A stretch of DNA of 64,000 bases, taken from the NCBI RefSeq assembly GCF_963583255.1, contig NC_084812.1, forward strand, positions 22,668,959-22,732,958, read 5' to 3'. The position numbers and the translations under genes were made by a program. The notes under the pieces are model-generated. The model was not told the origin of the DNA. It did not search any database and saw only the letters and a program-made list of their open reading frames with translations. Positions 11,029-22,076 of this stretch are shown here, piece by piece; within the stretch, counting starts at the first letter, position 1, and each line of letters begins with the position of its first letter. Source of the DNA: Pyrus communis. Taxonomy: Eukaryota > Streptophyta > Magnoliopsida > Rosales > Rosaceae.

Positions 11029-12039
11029 CTACTGATAGGCCGAAATGCGGGTAATAACCTTCTCGCGCTTTTCCTCTGCCAGGTCTAAGTTGGTGGCCAT
11101 CTCCTTCTTGTTCTGCTCAAAATTTGAAAGTACAGTGTTGATGCTTGGCACCATAACGTTGGGATGAATGATCACCTCAGAACCATATGCTAGGGAGAAT
11201 GTCGGTTGCTCGTCTTTTGGTGGTGCGATATGGCCATAGAACACTAGGGAGTTCATCTGGCCACTTGCCCTTCTTGTCTGAGAGGGTCTTCTTAAGGCAG
11301 TCGAGGATGGTCTTGTTGGACGCCTCGGTCTACCCGTTGCCTTACGGATACTAGGGCATGGACATGTGCTGCTTGATGCCATATTTTTCGAAGAACTTTG
11401 CCAAGTCTTTGCCCACAAACTGTGGACCATTTTCAGTGACGATGGAGTGTGGGATGTTGAGGCGGCAGATTATGTTCTTCCATATGAAGCGCTTTATGTC
11501 CGTCTGGGTAGTTGTGGTCATGGGTTCAGCTTCGACCCATTTTGTGAAGTAGTCGGTCACTACAATCATTATGCATCTGCTCCAGTAACAGGCAGCATTG
11601 GCTTTACCAGGTCAATCGCCCACTGCATGAATGGCCAAGGGCTCGTCTGCGGGTAAAGTTCACTAGCAGGTAGCGCAGGCACGGGCTTGAAGCGTTGGCA
11701 GCTGTCGAACCTTTGTACATACTCCTTGGCGTCTTGATACATGGTTGGCCAATAATAGCCAACGTTAAGAGCTTTTTGTGCTAGGGAGCGGCCTCCTGAA
11801 TGGTTTCTACAGACGCCTTTGTGGATTGCGCTAAGGATCTTTAGGTCGTCGGAAGGCGATAGGCAGCGGAGGTGTGGTCCTGAAAAAGATCTTCGAACGA
11901 GCATGTTGTTCCACATGTAGTAGCGTGCTGCCTTCATTTGGAGCTTCCTTGACTCCAGTCTGTCTGGAGGGAGTGTTCCATTGACTATGTAGTCAATGAT
12001 GAGATCTTGCCAACTCGGGGTCGTGTTGATTTGCGCCAC
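11029..12039 (-). pseudogene. Gypsy integrase, frameshifted
   Basis: Three minus-strand frames give one integrase. 12039-11569 has the zinc-binding region (IHKGVCRNHSGGRSLAQKAL, then YYWPTMYQDAKEY and CQRFKP). 11569-11351 has the catalytic core start (VVTDYFTKWVEAEP) and the second catalytic motif (TENGPQFVGKDLAKFF). 11430-11029 covers the C-terminal part ([15 protein letters not shown]). In functional members integrase inserts the cDNA copy into the genome. The second aspartate of the core is an asparagine in TENGPQF where TDNG is usual, and frame changes separate the pieces. Confidence 0.85.
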
Positions 12040-12049
12040 CTCGACTGCT

Positions 12050-12724
12050 GGTTCCTTATCTTTGTTTAGCTTTTCCAGATATTCGACTAGTATGGAGCAT
12101 CTGAGCTGATGGTTTAGTGCGGAGCCTAGGCTCGCTAGTGCGTCTGCGTGGGCATTTTTTGGTTATGGAAACTGAGTGAGTGTGTACGCCTAGAACATCA
12201 CTAGCTGCTCTCGTACCTTCTCGAAGTATCGAGCCATCCTTGGATGCTTTGCTCCGTACTCCCCTGAGGTTTGGTTGGTGATCAGCTAGGAATCGGAATA
12301 GATCTTGAGCTTCTTCACCGCTAGGTTTTTTGCCAATCGAAGACCTGCTAGTAAGGCTTCATTGTTTGATGCCTTGAAGCTCAGAGTGATCGCCTGTTCA
12401 AGCATTAAATCGTCTGGGGTAGTAAGAACTATGCCTGCTCTCGATCCTTGGTAGTTGGATGATACATCGACGTGTAAGCATTAAAAGTATCATGCATGTG
12501 GGGTTGATGCTGATACGGTGTGCTCGGCTGCCTCTGGGGCATTTTTGGGCTAAGTTGCTGCGCTAGTCAGAACATCTGCCAGTTTTCGCTCCTTTAACAT
12601 CGTGTGTCTGGGCCGTGCAAAATATCACGTCATGACTGCATACGTCTAAATGTACAGCTTAAGCTTCTGGGTTGCAACAACTAGCTTCAAAATCAAAGTT
12701 TCGATTTTCGGGTATCTAGCTTCC
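12050..12724 (-). pseudogene. RNase H remnant of the outer Gypsy
   Basis: The minus strand still encodes EARYPKIETLILKLVVATQK, a stretch typical of the reverse transcriptase/RNase H region of Gypsy pol, followed by a decayed RNase H region with several stops. It ends at the next insertion at 12725. Confidence 0.6.
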
Positions 12725-14612
12725 TGATAGGAGCATATTTAGGCGCCTTAGTTAGCTTGTTTTCTTACATTTATGTTGTTAGTTCATAGTTATTTTAGCA
12801 TTTTGAGCTATATTCATGTGTTTGTAGGTCCAAATGGTTAAAGTGGCAAGAAAGTGCAATTTGGAGCAGTTTTGGGCTTGGAATGATTAGCACATGCTTG
12901 GAGCAAGGTGGATGGACGAAATTGAAGACCAAAGGAGACTAGGAATCTGCTAAAGAGATGGAAGAAATTAATTCAAGATTTGGAAGTAAAGGAATCAGCC
13001 ACAAAGAAGGAAACATGAGTCAAACTTCCTTATTTTGACTTTGCTTCCCTAATCTTTTCCTACATAAGTTCCAGCTACCAAAGAGGGTCCCTAATTAATT
13101 TAGGACACTTAAATATAAATTCTAGAGGCCTTAATCCTAGTCAAAAGGGGATGTCGCACCACCTTACCTTTTATTCCTTCCTTGCCGTGCAAGGGAAACA
13201 CTATTCCCTTTTCTATTTTCCTTGCCGCAAATCCCTTCCCTTTTTCCTTAGGATTTTGACTTTAATTCTCCTTTTCCTTGGGGATTTGGGGTCCAATTCT
13301 TTCCTAAAATATTTAATTAAAGTTAAGATCCTTTCCCTAAAATAAAAACCTTATGCCGCACCCATACACACATCCATTCATTCATATACACAAATCAACC
13401 ATCATTCATCCCCGTCTTCACCCATAGCCGCATCCTTCCATTCAGCCATCATCTATACACACTTCCGCACCCTATCGTTCATCATACTTCCCTGCCATTT
13501 GTCAATCCTTCACCATAATACACCAAAACCCAATTTCACACCCTTATGCCCTTGTGCCGTAGCTTAGCAAGGAAGAATGAGAGGAGAAGCAGCCTTGGAC
13601 GTTTTTGGCTATTCAAGTTAGATTGTTGGAACGTTTTTAGGTGTAATCTATCTTTTGTTTTCAATGTTTAATTTAAATTCTCTTTGTTTTGCTATGAAGA
13701 GGAGACTTTGAAACCATGATTATATTTGTGATATGAATTGATTAATTCTAGTTGTGATTTCATAAATTGTGAATGCGATTTACTTAATTGTTTGATTAAG
13801 AACTTATTCTTGTATGTTGATTAAGGAGGACTACTTAGTTTGCATGCTTGAATTTGATGCTAGAATATAAGGGAGTTTCACATAATCGTTACAAACTTAT
13901 ATTCACAAGTAGTAAAGGTTGCTGGTCACAATCATGTTAAGTTAAATTCCTGGCATGAGTATCATGATGTCATAGTTACAAATGCCTTGTCAATGCTTAT
14001 GATTTTCATGAAACTTAATGATCTTTGCTTGTGTCTCTATTATGCAGCTCATGTAGGGAACTTGGGAAGAATAATTTGGTTGCCGATGCGTTGTCCATCC
14101 AATTCAATGACTTAAGGAAAATCTGAGGGTTAATTAGTGATGTCACGGTTAATCTGGGGTGTTAAGGTTCATGGTTTATTGGAAAAGCAACTGGAAATCA
14201 ATTTGTATGCACGTGTGTCATGTGTGGAGAAGGACCCTCTAGCTAGCTAATCACTCATCAATTCACCCAAATTTGTATTCCTTTACTTAGTTTCTACAGT
14301 TTACTTGTTTTTACTTCAAATTCGTCAAAAACCCAATCTCCTTTACTTTATTGTGTCAAAATTAGCTAAAATCTGTCCAATTTGTGTTTTTAAGTGTTTT
14401 AAGTCAAGTTAAAGTTAGAATTCGTCCAAATTAAGTCCCAGAGTCTAGTTTGAGTCTATTTAATTGTTTTGTGTTGTTTCGAGTCTTTTTAGTTTGTTTT
14501 GAGTTCTTTGAGTCTAGTTAAGTGTTTTCAAGCCTAGTTTTATGTTTTAAAGTCAGTTTTAAGTAGATTAGCAATCCCTCCTAATCCCCGGTCTAGAACG
14601 ATCCCTTCTTGC
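12725..14612 (+). mobile_element. LTR-like insertion within the outer Gypsy
   Basis: A non-coding block beginning TGATAGGAGCATATTTAGGCG and ending near CTACAATTGTCAACA interrupts the pol region. Length and style fit a Gypsy LTR of about 1.9 kb. I found no TSD, so the right limit is uncertain and part of the pol gene may have been lost with it. Confidence 0.5.
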
Positions 14613-15191
14613 ATCTTTACTACAATTGTCAACAAGAAGGGTTTAATTTAAGTGCCTTGTAATCATTTCTCGCACTTCGTCGTTCCCATTGCCTCGCTAT
14701 GCATCCTGTTTGTCTTGACAAAAGCTTGCATTGGTTGATAGTTCGTGAGAGGAATTGGTTAAGTGCAGCTACTCGTCAGGTCATGGATCTCCTTCAGAGT
14801 GGTGGGGGACTTCATATCCAGGATCACTTAGATCTTCTTTGGATGCACATTCGGCGTGGTCTGACCACTGCTTAGGGTCAAGGAAGATGTGCTCAGCATC
14901 TTCTTCGGGTTTCCATCCTGATTCATCTTCCACGGCATTGTCAACCTTGATGCCAACTTCTTGACCTGCCTGCTGTGATTGCTATTCGGTGGAGGTAGAA
15001 TCATTTTTTTGCACTTTAGTTGCTACTGTTGGGGCAAAAGATTTTTTCTTCGTCTCCTTAAGAACTTGTACATTGCATCGCCTGGACATGGCCTGGTCGC
15101 CTTTGATCTCTCTGACTGCTCCTCCCAAAATGCCAAATCGGATTTTCTGGTACTTGATTGAGGTCACAGCTCCAATCTTCACAAGCCAGGG
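14613..15191 (-). other. Non-recognisable internal part of the outer Gypsy
   Basis: This lies between protease and the nested LTR, where reverse transcriptase would be expected. No clear reverse transcriptase motif can be read on either strand. Confidence 0.4.
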
Positions 15192-15419
15192 TCAGCCCAA
15201 TATCCCACTATAAGGAGATGGGTCGCTGACGATCATGAAGGTCTGTGATGAGACAATCGGTGTACTGGTTACGTCGAGTGTGATAGTGCTAATGGCAGTT
15301 GAGGTAAGTAAGTTAAATCCGGTCAAGACCTCTACTTTGCGTTGGATCGTGCTTTCCAGGCCCATCTTCTGGATGACTAAGAGTTGTAGGATGTTGACTG
15401 AGTTTCCGTTGTCCACCAT
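15192..15419 (-). pseudogene. Gypsy aspartic protease, inactive form
   Basis: The minus-strand frame starts with MVDNGNSVNIL, matching the flap and active-site region of plant Gypsy proteases, where VDxGSS is typical. It ends with SPYSGILG, also characteristic. An asparagine follows the active-site aspartate and a second replaces serine. The protease would cleave the polyprotein in functional copies. Stops and frame changes surround it. Confidence 0.7.
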
Positions 15420-15761
15420 GATTCTGTCAACGATGTCTTAAGCCAGTTGTACAAAAATCACATGGACGTCGTTGTGGGGAAAGTCTACTCCCTCAGCGTC
15501 CTGCTCGGTGAAGCTGATGATTGGTCCAGGTACAGCATATATGGCTTGATCCTGATTGACAGATCTCGCTTGCTGGATTTTCCTCTTCTTGGAATTGTTG
15601 GTGGCCTCTAAATGCTCAGATTCGGCAAAGACTTTGTTAATTCGAATTGTCTTGGTTGGGGGTTCGGCATCGGCATCTACTTCTCACTTTGGCTGGGCAG
15701 CTGGTTTGTCGACATACTTGTAGCATTCGTTTTCCATCACGAGCTGCTCAAGGTACCTTTT

Positions 15762-16444
15762 TCATGTGATGCAATCATTGGGTGTGTGCCCATGACCTCT
15801 GTGGAATACGCAGTATTTGGTTTGGTCCATCTTAGCGGTGTCGCCCTTTATGGGTAGCAGTGGCTTGAACCATGGCTTGTCCTTGAGATCGCGAAGGTTC
15901 TGGTTAATCGGGACTAAGAACTTGGTGCACGTCTTGGGTGCTGTGCCTCCCTTTGCTTTTGTTGTTGAGCGATTTATCGCTTGCCTTTTTCTGAGTTGGT
16001 TCCGCGTCTTTGCATTTTTGCTCAGCTGCTTCTGGGAGCGTTTTTCTTCATCCCAGAGGGAGTGCTTTTCTGCCAAAGCATAAGAGTTTACTAGGGACAG
16101 GTTATCGCCCATAATCAATTCTCTGAAAAGTGGGTGATCTGCTAGGAGCCCCTTTCGGAAAGCTGAGCATGCGATGCTGTCATCGCATCGGACAATTTTT
16201 GCCTTTTTCGCCTTAAATCTTTTGACATAAGTGAGGAGTGACTCCTTCAGGTATTTCTTCATGTTGAAGAGGTGGTTAGACTTCTTTTTAATTGAGCAGT
16301 AGAACAAATATTCCTTAGTGAAAACCAAGGAAAGTTCAGTGAAGTTCCGGATTGAACGTGGCAGCAAGGTGTGGAACTAGTCTTATGCCTCACCTTGGAG
16401 CGTCGTGGCAAAGATTTTGCACATAATAGCGTCCTTGTTGGCAT
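15762..16444 (-). pseudogene. Gag of the outer Gypsy
   Basis: Two overlapping minus-strand frames (16444-16259 and 16367-15762) show a gag domain: SIRNFTELSLVFTKEY, then KYLKESLLTYVKRFKAKKAK and AFRKGLLADHPLFRELIMG. It continues into the linker to protease. A frameshift separates the N-terminal part. The structural order gag then protease reads leftwards. Confidence 0.7.
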
Positions 16445-17984
16445 AGAGGGTTATGGCACTTCGGTAGTTCATCAAGTGCATGTCCGAATCTTCATCTCCC
16501 CTGAACGATGTGAAATATGATGAGTTGAACTTCCACGGTATCGTCTGTAAATGGTGCCTTACTTAGGTTGGCCACGTCTTTACGGAGGGCATCATCAGTA
16601 GTGTCAATGCGCTGGAATCCAGTCAGCTGCTCTGTTATGAGCCTTTGTACTTCCTCCTGAATTTAAGCCTGATGGGGGCAACGGAGTCTCTAGCTGCCCT
16701 CGGTGTTGACCTGTCGATCCATGTTGCTCTTTTGCTCGTTCTTCTCGTCTGTGCCACGGTTGTGGTACACGCAGTTAACCCTGTGTTGCTCGCCACCGCT
16801 CTAGGCGGGGGCTGCCAGTGGAACTTGAGCTAGATGGCTTACGTACTCTTCTCTGGGTGTCATGCGGCTGCCTACTCCGTTGCTTCGTAGAAGGATCTCC
16901 TTATGGGCCTAGCCTAGTATGGACGTTTCTCCCGGAATGTCCTGAGTTCTCATCGAAGTATGAACTTAACCTCGAATACATACTGACTTGTGAGCTTAGT
17001 CAAGAATGAACGTTTTTATGCACATTTAAGCGGGAGAAGACGTTTCCCCGAGGCCCAAACGAAAGTGCACACTAGCCGAACGCACGGTTCGTGAAGGTTG
17101 AGCGGCTCTTTGCCAGGATGTCGCTGGAATGCGACTCTTTGCCGGGACGTCGCTAGAAACGTCGCTAGAATGAGTCACGTTCTTCTGCCCTTGTCCTGCT
17201 TCGTGACACCTCATCTGGGGTGCGCTGCAACTCGATGCGCTCAAGGAGTTAGTTCACTAAGGTGGTTTGCTACGCGAGGGCGTTCGTCAAATTGGCGACC
17301 TGTTAGGGCAGGTGATGCTCGCCATTTGGATTAGAAGAGCTTAGAAAATGGGCGTCTCCATGTGTGATGGAAGTATAATGGACTGCAAGTACAAAACTTG
17401 AGCCTAAAGAGGGCATTCCTGAGAAAAGTGAGGTGAAAGTAATCTTGAATCGATCACGAGACTTATGGTCGGAATCTGGATCACTGGAGGTGGCCTTAAA
17501 ATGGATTGGGTTGCGGGCTGGGTCATTAGAGCTGGTCGCTGTCCACGTTGGATCGGCGCTTGCTAGCTTTAGGCCTGCATGGCAATAGGCCCTCCTGGTC
17601 GTTGGGCTACCACATCATGGCCTGCTGGCTGAGTGGCTTGGGCTTGGGCCAATTGAGCTATTTGGCTGGCAGCAGCTGCCATGTTCTGGGTTCGGGTTTA
17701 GGCCTGCTGTGCAGTTAGGCCTGCCGTTGCAATGGGCTGGGGCTCTTATGGCAGCTGCCAAGTTTAGTCCTCCTGCCCATGGGCTTGGAAATTGACTTGG
17801 GCCTCCTGCTTAGGGTTTGGCTGGGTGCGGCGCTGCAAGGGTAGCGATGGTGGGAGTAGTGTCGTGGCCTGGTGGCCTTGCCGTGGCTGCTGGGTCATGG
17901 TGGTAGTGATAATGGCGCAGCTTCACGGCGGTGGAGTTCCTCCTGCCGTCGTGTTAAGCCTTGAGGACCTCTGCCGTCGTGTTA
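16445..17984 (-). other. 5' leader of the outer Gypsy
   Basis: This GC-richer, non-coding stretch lies between the 5' LTR and gag on the minus strand. Repeats of GGCCTGCTGG/TGGGCTTGG type and scrappy frames are present, but no domain is recognisable. A clear primer-binding site could not be found next to the LTR. Confidence 0.4.
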
Positions 17985-18493
17985 ACACCTTTGATCACAG
18001 ACCTAAGCCTCACGCGCCCACAAGGTTGGGGGGGGGGAGTTAGGTCAACGGATCTTCGATGCCTAAGTTAGTTTCTATGAGAGAGTAAAGTGTTTAGGTT
18101 TTTTTAGGGTTGCAAAAGCTCTGAAAAATTGGTAGAATATGGGGTATTTATAAGGCTAGGGCCGGCCATATAGTGTTTAATGGAGAGATATTCTCTAAAT
18201 ATTCCCAAGATATTAAATAGGAAATAATAAATTGAGATAATGGTGTAATTATCCCTAATTTATTTAAATTAGGATTACTTACTTGATTGGAGTCAATCTT
18301 CAATTGGGAATGTATTAAAGATAGAATTTGGGTAATTAATCCTTATCTTTAATTCCTTGCCAAGGGCAGGTGAGTTGTGGGCAATTGTATTCAGCTATTG
18401 AGACCTCCAGGGGTGTAAGCTGCGCGTGGGAACATCTGAAAAGCCTACCCATTTATTGAGGGCAATCTTGTTTTTCTTGAATAAAAGTCCACA
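17985..18493 (-). repeat. 5' LTR of the outer Gypsy
   Basis: It matches the LTR at 5739-6085, with the extra middle segment (about 18110-18330) that the other copy lost. A minus-strand TATA-like stretch lies near 18145-18155. A run of nine G occurs near 18028. The right end (CA, 18493) is fixed by the TSD agaac; the left end is approximate. Confidence 0.7.
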
Positions 18494-18815
18494 AGAACCT
18501 GACCCAAGTGTCATCAGCAATGTGTGTGAAAGTGTCAAGTGCATTGTTATCTTAATAACTGGCAGACCTATTGTAATTGAACCATATATTTCCTCGATTG
18601 ATGCTATGGTGGCAGCATGGTTGCCAGGCTCTGAAGGCCAAGGCTTTACTGATGTCCTTTTTGGGGATCATGGATTCAATGGAAAGCTTCCAAGATCATG
18701 GTTTAGAACTGTTGGTCAACTCCCAATGAATGTTGGTGATTCACACTATGATCCACTTTTCCCGTTTGGGTTCGGACTGGAAACTGAGTCGGTAAAGGAG
18801 CTTGTAACAAGGTAA
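18494..18815 (+). pseudogene. GH3 beta-glucosidase fragment, C-terminal piece
   Basis: The plus strand encodes the C-terminal alpha/beta sandwich end of a plant GH3 enzyme: EPDPSVISNVCESVKCIVIL, then GRPIVIEPYISSIDAMVAAW, LPGSEGQGFTDVLFGDHGF, and LPMNVGDSHYDPLFPFGFGL, ending at TAA 18813-18815. It is the continuation of the exon at 5567-5738. The reading frame is still clean, so the interruption or loss of function may be fairly recent. An AG|GTAACT site at 18810 could be a splice donor for a further small exon. Confidence 0.85.
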
Positions 18816-19989
18816 CTCTTCATACATCTATATCTATATAGGACCAGCTTCATAGCAGGTATCCTGTTTTCCTGCACGCTTGTTCATATTACAAAACTTG
18901 ATGGGAAAAAAAAAGAAATGAAATATACAAGGGAGTTGGGACCAGTGGTGGCTTCTAGGTTTTAATCTATCACTACTACATAATGTTTTAAAGCATTCAT
19001 GTGTTCCGGTGTAATATAAACCGAAGAACTTGGTTACTTGTATTGCTCCTAACTACAGCTTCGTGATGCCTGCAAGTTGACCTCAGCTGGTGTTGTTGCA
19101 AGGCCATGCATACTTATCGTCGTGGTTGCTCTGATTCTCAGCTTATAGTTTAGAGGTATAGTTTTGGGTCTAGGATTATTGAGTTCTTTTTCAAATTGCG
19201 TAGTTTCTGCTTACACATTGCCTTTTTCCTCTAAAAATTTCAGGACGCTTTTAGTAATGGTAGATTCCTACAGAAATTGGATTTGTTGACGGACACAGTT
19301 TATGGCAGGAAGGGAAAAGCTTTGAGTTGATTAGATTATGGCGGCCACAAATTCTGGTTAACATAAAAATTATAAGCATTCATTTGTCGAGCCATTTTTA
19401 ACGATTACAATTTACATGTAGCAGCAACTTTGGATAATAAATTAAATTGATTTTTGTTTTGAAATTCTTGAGTGAAAAAGAATGTTAGGAGGATCATCAT
19501 TGTTAAGCCCTTCTGTTGGTCTATTATTATTTGTTTTTTTTTTTTTAAGCAATCTTTTGCAATTTTGCTTCAATACTAAGTAGTGAAGCATGATTAGAAA
19601 AATATATGTTTGAGATAGTTTGAATTTTTATCACAAATGGTCCTTGAAGGTTACACTGTTCATCACTGTAGTCTTTGAAGTTGAAAATTAATCAAAATCG
19701 TCCCTAAAATTTATTAGAAACATCTAGGGAGCTTATTTTCACAACTTTGTTTGGGTCTCACACCCCTTAGTCCCCTCGAATAATTACCCAGATCTAATCA
19801 CCGCCCGTTGCAACCCCTATGACCCGGAACAAGAGGACGCCAGCTAAACATCACGGCAATTCACTATTTGTTGTTTTTTTTTTTTTATGGTTTTAAATAT
19901 TTTTATTTATTTATACATTTTAATTAGTTTTCACGTGGCACTACTTAATTAGATTTGTAGGACTCATGCGTGTGCCACATTAGGACAAT
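18816..19989. other. GH3 downstream region, no gene
   Basis: This likely contains the old GH3 3' untranslated region (to about 19440) and AT-rich spacer with T runs at 19538 and 19877. No frame or repeat with support is seen. Confidence 0.4.
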
Positions 19990-20848
19990 AAAAGAATATT
20001 TGACAAAATTAAGATGGAAGGAAGACATTGGTCGGTTTTTAACTTTAGGACCAAAGCGACGAGGGATGCCAATTTCAAGGATCATTTGTTATCAAAACTC
20101 TTTTTTCGGATGGAACTGAGAATTTTCTTGATTCTTAATAAGAGAGCAAACTACATGTTAGGAATAGTACAATCGACCCCGCGTAGGGAGGGTTTTGACA
20201 TACAAAAGTAACACAGTACAACTACAACAGAAAAAAACTCATTGGAGCCGACAACAAATTAGCAGTAGGATCTGTTTCACATTAAACATTAGTGTTGCAG
20301 CATCATCCAACAAGGGACAAAACTTGCATCGTCTCAACAAAGATGCACCTCAAAACGGAAATAGCAATTCCGCTCAATTCCCACCCCCCACCACTTGGAG
20401 GGCCAAAGTAGTTACTCGTGATCATAGGTCCAAAGGCGCCATGAATTTGCAGATCCAATGGTTAAAATAAAACTCCAAACTGTAGGGTTGATCTTCGAAG
20501 AGCCTACACAGACACAATCATGGAATACTTGCAAATTCACCTTGACACTGAATGTCAATCTGTACATGCTCAGTGGCAAGAGAAAATTTTCGGATTTGGA
20601 TTTATCATATTGGAGAGATAACCAGGGGAGTTCAAAAAATATTGGGAGGCAACTTCTTCCTTTCTAGGGGTTGCTAACAAACTTCAGTTACAGGGTTTTT
20701 TGTGCCAAGCAGCCTACCCTGCATTATTTGGTCCAAATTGTTGGAGCAGAATTTGAGACAATTTCTACATTTTTAGATGAAAGGATTGCCTCAACCAAAT
20801 TTCTCACATCTACGACACAGAAAAAGCAAATGCATTTTTGTCATCTAT
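19990..20848. repeat. Duplicated non-coding segment, copy A
   Basis: It matches 40255-41710 in the same orientation, starting near the GGACAATAAAA string and running through the GACAAAACTTGCATCGTCTC block. Copy B has an extra stretch of about 430 bp (about 40890-41310) absent here. No conserved coding frame spans both copies. Confidence 0.75.
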
Positions 20849-20850
20849 GG

Positions 20851-21157
20851 TACCGTTTGGTACGTGTGACGGGACGGAATAGAGTGGGACAAGGTGTTCC
20901 GTCCCACCTTTGGTGCGCCTAAAACGGGTGGAACGAGTTGTTCCACGGGACGAGTTTTGAGTGAATTTTCATTCCACCTCACCCCCCTGGAACGACTCGT
21001 TCCACATCCGTGGAACACAAAATTATAACCTCTCCGTCTCCGTCTTCTACCTCCTTGTTTCCATCTGAGGGCATCTTTGCTCCCGCTCCGTTCCGTTCCG
21101 TCCTGTCCCGTCCCGTCCCGTTCCGTTCCGTCATATCCCGTCTGCATACCAAACGAT
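20851..21157. mobile_element. MITE with CGTTTGGTA terminal inverted repeats
   Basis: Ends read CCGTTTGGTACG on the left and, from the right, TCGTTTGGTATG. Both are followed by GACGGGA/GGAACGG-rich subterminal repeats (GGAACG, GTTCC, CCGTCCCG). No transposase is present. It abuts the duplicated segment, and copy B lacks it at about 41705. The family cannot be fixed without a clear TSD. Confidence 0.65.
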
Positions 21158-21879
21158 TGTAGTGGGCAAAAAAAACTTGATGTATGAAATGCTGAAAACA
21201 AAGAAACTTCAGGACAGTAAACTGAGATGAATTAACCCTATATTTTAATTTGTAATTTTAGTTAGCAGAATTTGATGAATCTGAGAAGAAGGAATGAAAG
21301 GAAAAGACATGAGAAGGAAAATGGAAAACATACCTCCAACTTCCTCTTTGATTCAATTTCGTCCACTGAATAAAAATGAGAGAGAGAATACAAGAATGAA
21401 CCGTTACAAACTTCACATGCATCACATGCCTCGCATACTTGTGTCTTGCACGTGTATATCTAAGACAAAGTCAGCTACTATGACAGCTGGCACAATCCTA
21501 GTCTACGAGCTAGTCTAATCTCAGCCATCCATTTTCCAATTCAAACAAATAAGAACAAGACTAAGTAATCAAGGAACTTGAACTCTAAGAAATCAGCTTC
21601 AAGGCTTAATCACTAACAATACATACTTGATTGAAAAGAAAGAAAAAACAAGTTTACAAAACATATGGATAAGTAAATACTGACCACGTACCAACCACAA
21701 GTGAAGAAAGAAATACGCAAAAAAGCAAAAAACTAAATAGAAAAGCTCTCAGAAACAGAAACTAACTCAAAACATGAAAGAGTCACAAACTCTTACCACA
21801 CAAAATCACCATTTCTTCCCTCTCCCATGTCCCTTAGTCTTACTACTATATAAGTGATGATGCGCCAAATACCTCAATC
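21158..21879. other. Spacer without recognisable gene
   Basis: AT-rich sequence with no protein domain or strong repeat that I can support. Confidence 0.4.
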
Positions 21880-22076
21880 CCCATTACCTTGTGACCCATA
21901 GATGCAACCCCATATCATCCCACCTCTCCTTGAGGCTGCCACCGCCTTCTCCTCCTTCTCTTCCTTATGTATCGACTGCTTGAGATCACTCCTCATTTTC
22001 CCTGTAGCTTGAGTCCACCATATCACTCAAAGGTGCGGTGCTCTGACACTTATCCAAAACCCCCAATGTGAAACCC
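21880..22076 (-). pseudogene. TNL 3'-end scrap
   Basis: Parts of this stretch (GCCACCGCCT, then GGTGCGGTGCTCTGA with TTATCCAAAACCCCCAA) resemble the 3' end of TNL copy B at 32355-32440. It appears to be a diverged remnant of another TNL gene, cut by the LTR starting at 22077. Confidence 0.4.

Larger units (their letters stand above)
5739..18493 (-). mobile_element. Minus-strand Ty3/Gypsy retrotransposon carrying nested insertions
   Basis: This 12,755-bp insertion splits the GH3 remnant. Its ends are TG at 5739 and CA at 18493, with near-matching 5-bp TSDs (agaat 5734-5738, agaac 18494-18498). Related LTRs lie at 5739-6085 and about 17985-18493. On the minus strand the order is gag (about 16.4-15.76 kb), protease (15.42-15.19 kb), RNase H remnant (about 12.72-12.05 kb) and integrase (12.04-11.03 kb), the Gypsy order with integrase last. 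Reverse transcriptase is not recognisable: that position is taken by another insertion and probably a deletion. Frames are broken, so it is dead. An Athila-like element is nested near its 3' end. Confidence 0.85.

Noticed and set aside
20845..21201. 118-codon minus-strand frame with GTERDGTGQDGTE repeats
   Set aside because: This is translated from GACGGGA-type subterminal repeats of a MITE.
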